DNA of 64,000 nucleotides, taken from the NCBI GenBank assembly GCA_047967505.1, contig CM106539.1; one strand, written 5' to 3'. The translations under genes and the position numbers were made by a program. Positions 57,771-64,000 of this stretch are shown piece after piece (positions within the stretch are counted from its first letter, which is position 1; each line of letters starts with the position of its first letter). Source of the DNA: Dipteris shenzhenensis (taxonomy: Eukaryota; Polypodiophyta; Polypodiopsida; Gleicheniales). Under the pieces are notes generated by a model. It ran no database searches. It saw nothing but the letters and a program-made list of their open reading frames with translations, and had not been told where the DNA came from.

Positions 57771-58988
57771 ATGTGGGTGCTATCCTCATGATAGACCTCT
57801 ACCTCAGTGTACTTTTCAGTACCATTAAGCAACAATACTTGCACTATATGCACTTGTTTTTGTGGAGGTCTATTTGGGGCTTTAGCTCCCACTAGTTTAT
57901 TTTTAGGGCAATTCCAAGTAGCATGGTCTTTGCCCAGACATTTGAAGCGAAGAATTTCTTGCTTGGCCCTTTCATAATCCTCTTTCTTCAAGAGCGGATA
58001 ATTTTGTGTTTGAGGTTTCTTAAGTGGTGCCTGAGGAACCTCCTTCTTAAAGTGCCCCTTCCTTTTCAAATTGAAAAATTTATTGAACTTTAGAACAAAA
58101 CCTATTTGCTCTGAAGTTCCAAGTATGAATTTCCCCATCGTATCATCGTATATTTGGGCATACTTAATGGCTTCCTCAAAGGTTTTAGGAGAATTTCTTT
58201 TCACCTCAACCTTATGTCTTTAAGACCTCTTACAAAACCCCTTATCTTTTGGAATTCATCAATTCCCTTCAGCTTAAGGACTGCCTCCCTATATTTTGCT
58301 ATGTACTGCACTAGGGTGTTTTTACCCATAGTGCAATTATCCCAAGGCTCCCACACTCTTTCTTATTCATTTTTTGGTAAAAATGCTTTTAGGAAGGCTT
58401 GTTCAAACTCAATCCAATATCTAGGAATTCTACCACTCTCCCTGAGGCTCATTCACCATTTATAGGCTTTATTTCCAAGGGAAAGACTTGCTTCCACGAC
58501 TTGATTTTCAGGAGGTGTATTCCAGAGTCGGTGGAAGTCTTGCCATTTTTGCAAGAATGTATTAATTGAATCTTTATTATGCTCCTTTTCTTCCCCATTG
58601 AAAATTGGCAGTTTTAAGTCCTTAAGAATGTTCGATGTTTCTTTAAGTCGAGAGGTAGCCCTCTCAACTTGATTAGGAGGAATTGGTGATTTTCTAGTAA
58701 TAGATATCGATTGAGAATCGGCTATCTTAGTTATAGCTTCAGCTAGGTTTTGAATATTTCACTGATAACCCCTAATTGTGTTTCTATATTTTGCATTCGA
58801 CTTTCAAGTTTAGTGAATTTTGCATACGGAATTCCAGAATCACTGTAATCAATATCCTCCATTTCCACATTATCCTCTTGTGTTTCAGTTTGTACCTCCT
58901 CATGTATTTCCTCTCCAACTATTGCTTTTCACTTTCTAGCCCTTTCCTCGGCCTCTCTAATCATACCATCCCTTTCTGGAGTGGTCAT
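57740..58988 (-). pseudogene. Gypsy gag
   Basis: ATG at 58988 (MTTPERDGM). The capsid region follows, with several in-frame stops. The single zinc knuckle reads RFKCLGKDHATWNC, so the first Cys of CX2CX4HX4C is Arg. An open stretch of 162 codons (58204-57716) covers the end of capsid and the knuckle. Large Lys/Pro-rich linkers flank the knuckle. Confidence 0.85.
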
Positions 58989-59970
58989 TATAAAGACGTA
59001 TATTTTCCAAAAATTATAAAGCAAAGCGCTTTATATCAGAGAGAAAAATGTGATGCCCACTTTCCTAGTATTTGTTCAAGGCACTAGATTCATCTTCGAA
59101 GTCGTCTCGCTTTCTTTCAATTCACAATTCTTCGATCCTGCTTCTTCCATTTCCCTCGATGTAGAAATTCGAAATCCTCGACACCTTCTTCTTCTTTCAA
59201 TTTGGCGAGGAAAAGAGGTGAAATTAACTTTAGGACCTTGGGTGAAGAGGGGTAAAAGGAGAGGGGTGAGGTGGCTTTCTTTAAAGGCTAAAGTAGCCTT
59301 ATATGAGGTGGGTTTTTACAAAGCCTTGGACCTTTAGAAAAATGATGTGGCTTTCTTCTAATGTCTTGAAGACCTTAAATGACATGGTGACAATCTCCTT
59401 TTCTTCTCTGTGTCTGTGTACATACATTCAAAGCACATGAAAGTCAAAAATCTTTAAATCCGTATCAAGTCGCTACGTAGTGCATATGTACAAGGCTCTA
59501 AGTAGTCCTTTGGAGCTCTAACTCTGATTCTACAATAATGATGATAGCGACCAGCTCCCTCATGGCAGTTACTTCAATCTCATTTCAAGTCGCTTGGCTG
59601 CGTCGTTGCAACAACTGACAGCCGCACAGAGTCACACTTGTCCTGCATGACTCCTACAATAAAGATACTGTCGCCCAATAGCCACGACTCCTTGATAGAC
59701 TCACAACAGCATGCTGGTCCCCATGGCTCCTTAATAAACTCACAGCAGTGTGCTGGTCCTTTAGCCCCATTGCACAAGAAATTTTGCAAGCCATTCTTGG
59801 GTCCTTAGGCCTTGAATCTTGACTAAAATCTCCTTCACAAAGCATGCGAGCCTTGAATCTAAGTACTACCTCAGCGATGATGGCATAGCCATCAAACATC
59901 AAACATAATGCTTCAATTTAGCACCATAGCAGACTAGCAGTACTTGAGGCTCTACGAATTTTGAAAATAG
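58989..59970 (-). other. Gypsy leader region
   Basis: A long untranslated leader between the primer-binding site and gag. Two imperfect copies of an ACTCCTTGATAGACTCACAACAGC-type unit lie at about 59688-59755. No gene. Confidence 0.5.
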
Positions 59971-59982
59971 GCTCTGATACCA
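59971..59982 (-). promoter_or_regulatory. Primer-binding site (tRNA-iMet type)
   Basis: The minus strand reads TGGTATCAGAGC, one base from the 5' LTR. Confidence 0.9.
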
Positions 59983-59983
59983 A

Positions 59984-60307
59984 TGTAACATCTCCATCAA
60001 GAGGCCTCAAGTCTGATTCACCACCCAGCCACAATTCATCGACCATTCATCTGTGAACTCCCTACTAAGTTCCTTGTCCTTCCTTCCTATTGTGGAGCCT
60101 CTCTCTAGAATCTCCCATGAACCCAATGCATGACATGTGGACCCCTTTTTTGCCAAGTATCCTTTCAAAGGACCTTAATCTTTTGACCCCTCTTGGCATC
60201 CTTTTATAATGCTAAGCATTAATTCGTGTGTCCACCGTTGCACTGTCAAGCCCTTTGGCTTCCTACTTCACCATATCCACATTCTCAGGATTATGGCTGA
60301 CATAACA
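59984..60307 (-). repeat. 5' LTR of gypsy element (324 bp)
   Basis: TGTAACATCT...CATAACA. It differs from 53893-54234 by an internal gap and scattered substitutions. Confidence 0.93.
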
Positions 60308-60396
60308 TTAAACTAAGGAAAATATATTCCTATTTTGGAGCTATTTTAGTCCTACTAGTCCTTGTGCAACAATTTCTACTAGTTCTTGGAGCTATT

Positions 60397-61018
60397 TGTT
60401 GGGATATGTGTGATCAAGGGCTTGCTAGGTGCATGTATGCATCCACTAGCAATCATATGGTTGTGTGTGTGTGTAGGAGAGGCACACTTAGTGCCATAGG
60501 CTATGACACAAGTGATGATGTAATGCAAAGACCCCCACATGGGGTGGTGGCTATGATTGTGGAGCTCCTATGATTTAGGAGTTACCTCCTTTGATGTAGG
60601 AGGTGCCATTAATTTAGGCCACCCTCTCTCCCATTATATAAAAGAGAGGACTTCCTCTCAACTCAATGTTGAGATATCCAGCTCCACTCGCGATATGCCA
60701 CGGTGACGGTTGTGCATTTATGTCACTGACTTGTTAGCTGCAGATGCGGTTGGTACACCGCCCACGAATAATAGCTGGATGACAGCTATCCTTATCTACT
60801 CTAGTTCGTGGCTCAGTTAGTATGCCACCTTAGTTAGTGGAGTTTGGTTTGAGACCCACATATAGGGTTCTTCTATTTCTTTATACTAGAGTTCTTTTGG
60901 CTTTCACAACTAAGAAGAGGAAAACTGTTTTCAGCCTCCACCTATGTGTGTATTCCCCCATTGTGTATGTGAGAAAGCCACAAGTGAGACTCCTTCCCTC
61001 TCTCCCACTATCTTCACA
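60397..61018 (+). repeat. 5' LTR of copia element (622 bp)
   Basis: TGTTGGGATATG...CTTCACA, followed directly by the primer-binding site. It contains a TATATAAAAGAGAGG box near 60637. Confidence 0.92.
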
Positions 61019-61030
61019 TGGTATCAGAGC
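61019..61030 (+). promoter_or_regulatory. Primer-binding site (tRNA-iMet type)
   Basis: TGGTATCAGAGC abuts the LTR end CA. Confidence 0.92.
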
Positions 61031-61561
61031 CAGGTTCGTGCTAAGGAGCTCAAGAAAGCAAACCAAGTTCATGGTGTCCTGGTAAGAGGATTAGTGTTGC
61101 TTTCCTCTTTTGACTTTGGGAGCAAATCTCTACAAGTAGCATAGCCGAAAGTGCAAGAGTGCACTGTCTCAGATTGAGACGCCCTTCATGGTGTGGCGAG
61201 AGGGCAGTATATGCTGCGGGAATGGACGAAGCCCTTGGTGACTTTATTTTTCTGATTCGAGGCCATTTCGGGGCCCGTTTTAAAGGCGGAAGTTCTTCGC
61301 AGTCACTCAGAAAAAGACCCTATTTTTGCTGTGCGACCACTACTCTGCTGGTCGGTGAAAAGTTACCGTAGAAATTGCATCGTATGTGTGAGTGCAGAGA
61401 TATTGGGAGTTGTAGAATCATGCTTGTTGCTTGTTGATGCAAAATTGTCACTAGGAAGTGACTGTGTGGTCAAATACCACTTTTGTCAATTTTGCAGATC
61501 TGCCCGTGTGAGGCAAAAGCTATGTTTTTTGCATTGACAGAATATTTTGTAGTGTTTTGTA

Positions 61562-64000
61562 ATGGCGTCTGATTCTCTTTCCTAGATTGTCACTGAAAAG
61601 CTTGACAAGAACAACTTCCAGGCATGGAAGTTTAGAATGACAAATTTCCTTATGGGAAAAGGCTATTGGGAGTTCATTACAGGAAATGAAGAAGAACCAG
61701 TTCTTTCTAATGTTCCTAATCAATAGGAAATGCAGGCATTTAAAGGATGGCATGAGAGAGCCAGAAAAGTTATGTACTAGCTGTCTATCAGTATTTTGGA
61801 TTATATGATTGTGCATATTCAGGATGCAAGTACGCCAAAGGAAGCATGGGATACTTTGGCAAAAATGTACAGCACAAATACGTAAGCCAGGAAAATGCAG
61901 CTCAAATAGGAGTTGCACAATGTGCAGATAGAAATATGAGCATCAATGACTACCACATGAAGGTGAAGAAAATTGCAGATGCACTTGCTTCCATTGGGTC
62001 GCCAGTGGAAGATGATGATCTAGTTTCTGTGACCTTGAATGGTCTAGGAAAGGATTATGCACAGTTCTGGACATCCATTGCCGTCCATGAAAAATTTCCT
62101 GATTTTGAAGAGTTGTTTGCTCTTCTAATTTCTGAAGAGCAGAGAAATAGGGGTGCATCTTCTTCAGGAGGAACTTCAAAAGAAACTATCTTCTACTCAA
62201 ATGCTGGAAGAGGTAGAGGCAGAGGTAGAGGAGGCTGATCTATAGGCCGTGGTAGAAATTAGAATATGCAGCAAACTCAAGAAAACTAGTCCTATGGAGG
62301 AGGACATGGTAACTCTAGAGGCAGGGGGAGCCAAAGAGGCCGTGGTCGATGGCAGAGAGGCCAAAATACAAACAGCAATGTTGATTGCTACTACTGTGGT
62401 AAAATGGGTCATATGGCTAAGGACTGCTACAAAAAGCAGAATGACATTATGAATGGAAAATTGCAGCAAGGCAATTATGCATCTTCTAGTAGACAGGGTG
62501 ATGACAGAAATGAGCATCTATTTATGGTGCAACACATGACCAATTCTGTGACAAGTGCAGAAGAACGAAATGATGTGTGGTATGTTGACTCAGATGCGTC
62601 AAACCACATGACAGGTCATGTAGAATGGATGCAGGATGCAAGGAAAATGGAAAAACTAGGATTTGTGGAGACTGGTGATGATACTGCACATCCTATTGTG
62701 CAGATTGGTAAAATTCATTTGTCTATGCAGGATGGGAAAAAGAAATACTTGTCTGATGTATTTCATGTCCCGAACATCACCAAGAAGCTGGTTTCTGTTG
62801 GTCAAATGGTTGAGCAGGGCTTGCAAGTCAGATTTATTCCTCATGGATGCTTTGTTGAGGATATGAAAGCAAAAGGAAAGAAGAAGGGTAGGATATTTAC
62901 ATTGGATGTGGACATGCCTGAATTGAGTGCAACAATGTTTGCAGATGGGACCGGTGTAGTTGCAGATATTGATATCTGGCATAAACGCATTGGTCATGTT
63001 AATATACAACGACTTAAATCAATGCAAGCCCAAAATATTGTTGCAGGATTGCCTAAATTCAAGGTTGCATAAATGCATAAGGTTTGTGAAGCCTGTCGAT
63101 TTTGAAAACAGGCAAGAAACCATTTCCTAGGCATGTTCAAGAGAGTAAAAAGCCATTGGAATTAATCCATTCTGATGTTTGGACTACTAAAGCTGCATCT
63201 ATTGGACGCTGTCACTATTTTGTCACTTTTATTGATGACTTCAGCAGAAAAGTTTGGGTGTATTTTATGAAAAAGAAAAGTGAAGTGTTTGGGCACTTCA
63301 AAGCTTTTAAAGCTATGGTTGAAAAAGAAACAGGCCTGCAAATCAAATGCCGAAGGTCAGATGGAGGGGGAGAGTATCTCTCAAATGAGTTTGCAAGGTT
63401 CCTGCAGGAGCATGGCATAAAGCAACAATATTCATGCAGTCATGCCCCATAGCAAAATGGACTTGCAGAAAGGAAAAACAGGCATATTGGAGAGGTATCT
63501 CGGGCCATGCTAAATGAAAAAGATCTACCAGATTATTATTGGGCTGAAGCAGTTGCTACAGCAGTTTACATAATGAACAAGACTCCCACTGCAGCAATAC
63601 ATGGCATGACACCAGAGGAGATGTATACTGGTAGAAAACCAGACATTTCTCATTTGAAAATTTTTGGTTGCATTGCCTATGTTCATGTGCCAGATGAGTT
63701 GAGGTCCAAGTTGGATCCAAAAGCTGAAAAGTGTGTCTTTATTGGTTATTCTCTACAGTCAAAAGGGTATAGATGCTATAACCCTTCTACTCATAAGTTT
63801 ACAGTGAGCAGAGATGTTGTTTTTGATGAGATGAGCAGCTGGTATAAACCAGTAAATGTGATGATTGATGTAGATGCACAAAAGGGTAATGTTGCACAGA
63901 ATTCACAGCAGCAATCACAAAATATCAGTGGACCTACAGTGTCCTCTAGCAGTGGTTCACATACTTTGCCATGGACAGGCAGATTGAGATAAGGAGAATC
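61562..64000 (+). pseudogene. Copia gag-pol, degenerate and cut by the window end
   Basis: ATG at 61562 (MASDSLS). Gag has TAG codons after SLS, NQ and MY, and frame breaks near 61880. The RGRGRG-rich linker is followed by the knuckle CYYCGKMGHMAKDC (about 62386-62427). The protease reads VDSDASNHM, Asp replacing Gly of DSG. The pre-integrase HKRIGHVNIQRL is followed by a frameshift near 63090. The integrase core has HSDVW, RSDGGGEYLS and GLAERKNRH, with a TAG just before the QNGLAERK block. The frame then runs to TAA at 63990. Confidence 0.92.

Larger units (their letters stand above)
53893..60307 (-). mobile_element. Ty3/gypsy chromovirus, decayed
   Basis: The LTRs (342 and 324 bp) begin TGTAACATCTCCATCAAG and end AACA. 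The flanking pentamers are CTAAA and TTAAA, an imperfect target duplication. Primer-binding site, polypurine tract, gag and pol in the order PR-RT-RNase H-IN, and a degraded chromodomain are present on the minus strand. Numerous stops and frameshifts indicate an old insertion. Confidence 0.95.
60397..64000 (+). mobile_element. Ty1/copia element, 3' part outside window
   Basis: The 5' LTR, primer-binding site, gag and the first part of pol through integrase are present; RT, RNase H and the 3' LTR lie beyond 64000. It is inserted 89 bp from the gypsy element in the same degenerate repeat. It is a different copia lineage from the 169-bp family: the LTR is 622 bp and the Gag start and knuckle differ. 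Confidence 0.93.

Overview
The window is nuclear DNA of a plant with a large, repeat-rich genome. The evidence is several Ty1/copia elements primed by initiator-Met tRNA, a chromodomain Ty3/gypsy element, an L1-type LINE relic, GT-AG introns of 80 bp to 5.4 kb, and a plant-specific receptor-like cytoplasmic kinase gene of the CRCK type. The many broken transposon copies and the long TE-filled intron would fit a gymnosperm, fern or lycophyte, but the sequence does not settle this.

Layout. 1-5416: 5'-truncated copia element on +. 5417-5977: relic of a related copia element on -. 5978-11038: AT-rich DNA, a MITE candidate, an L1 reverse transcriptase relic (-), a gypsy integrase scrap and a 430-bp polypyrimidine tract. 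11039-16683: second copy of the first copia family on -, with 169-bp LTRs and a GCTCC target duplication. 16750-23334: an unrecognised four-exon gene (+), inactivated by stops and by a copia element (18807-22691) that itself carries a 246-bp MITE. 23613-24732: a decayed histone H3-like gene whose roughly 280-codon tail repeats the H3 N-terminal motif TKQTxR three times. 24915-25139: an almost perfect hairpin. 25362-26442: an unrecognised two-exon gene (-). 27411-28312: a recent 432-bp tandem duplication. 28775-32967: a large unrecognised multi-exon gene (-) with a zinc-binding-like N-terminus. 34973-35742: one or two small genes (-). 38891-46620: the CRCK-like kinase gene (-), six exons, with a 5.4-kb intron holding a duplicated exon, a gypsy relic and a complete 905-bp TIR element. 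49582-51395: a pair of inverted arms. 53893-60307: a decayed gypsy chromovirus (-). 60397-64000: a further copia element (+) cut by the window end.

No operon-like or pathway grouping is visible. The genes are islands in nested transposons, and nearly all coding sequences are broken. Most in-frame stops are TAG. Where a reference is available, these sit mainly at expected Gln or Trp codons, the pattern expected from cytosine deamination in methylated DNA.

The most unusual item is the multi-tail histone H3-like relic at 23613-24732. Next in interest are the nested insertion at 16750-23334, a TIR element family present three times (10407, 37158-37281, 43526-44430), and the duplicated kinase exon at 40141-40651.
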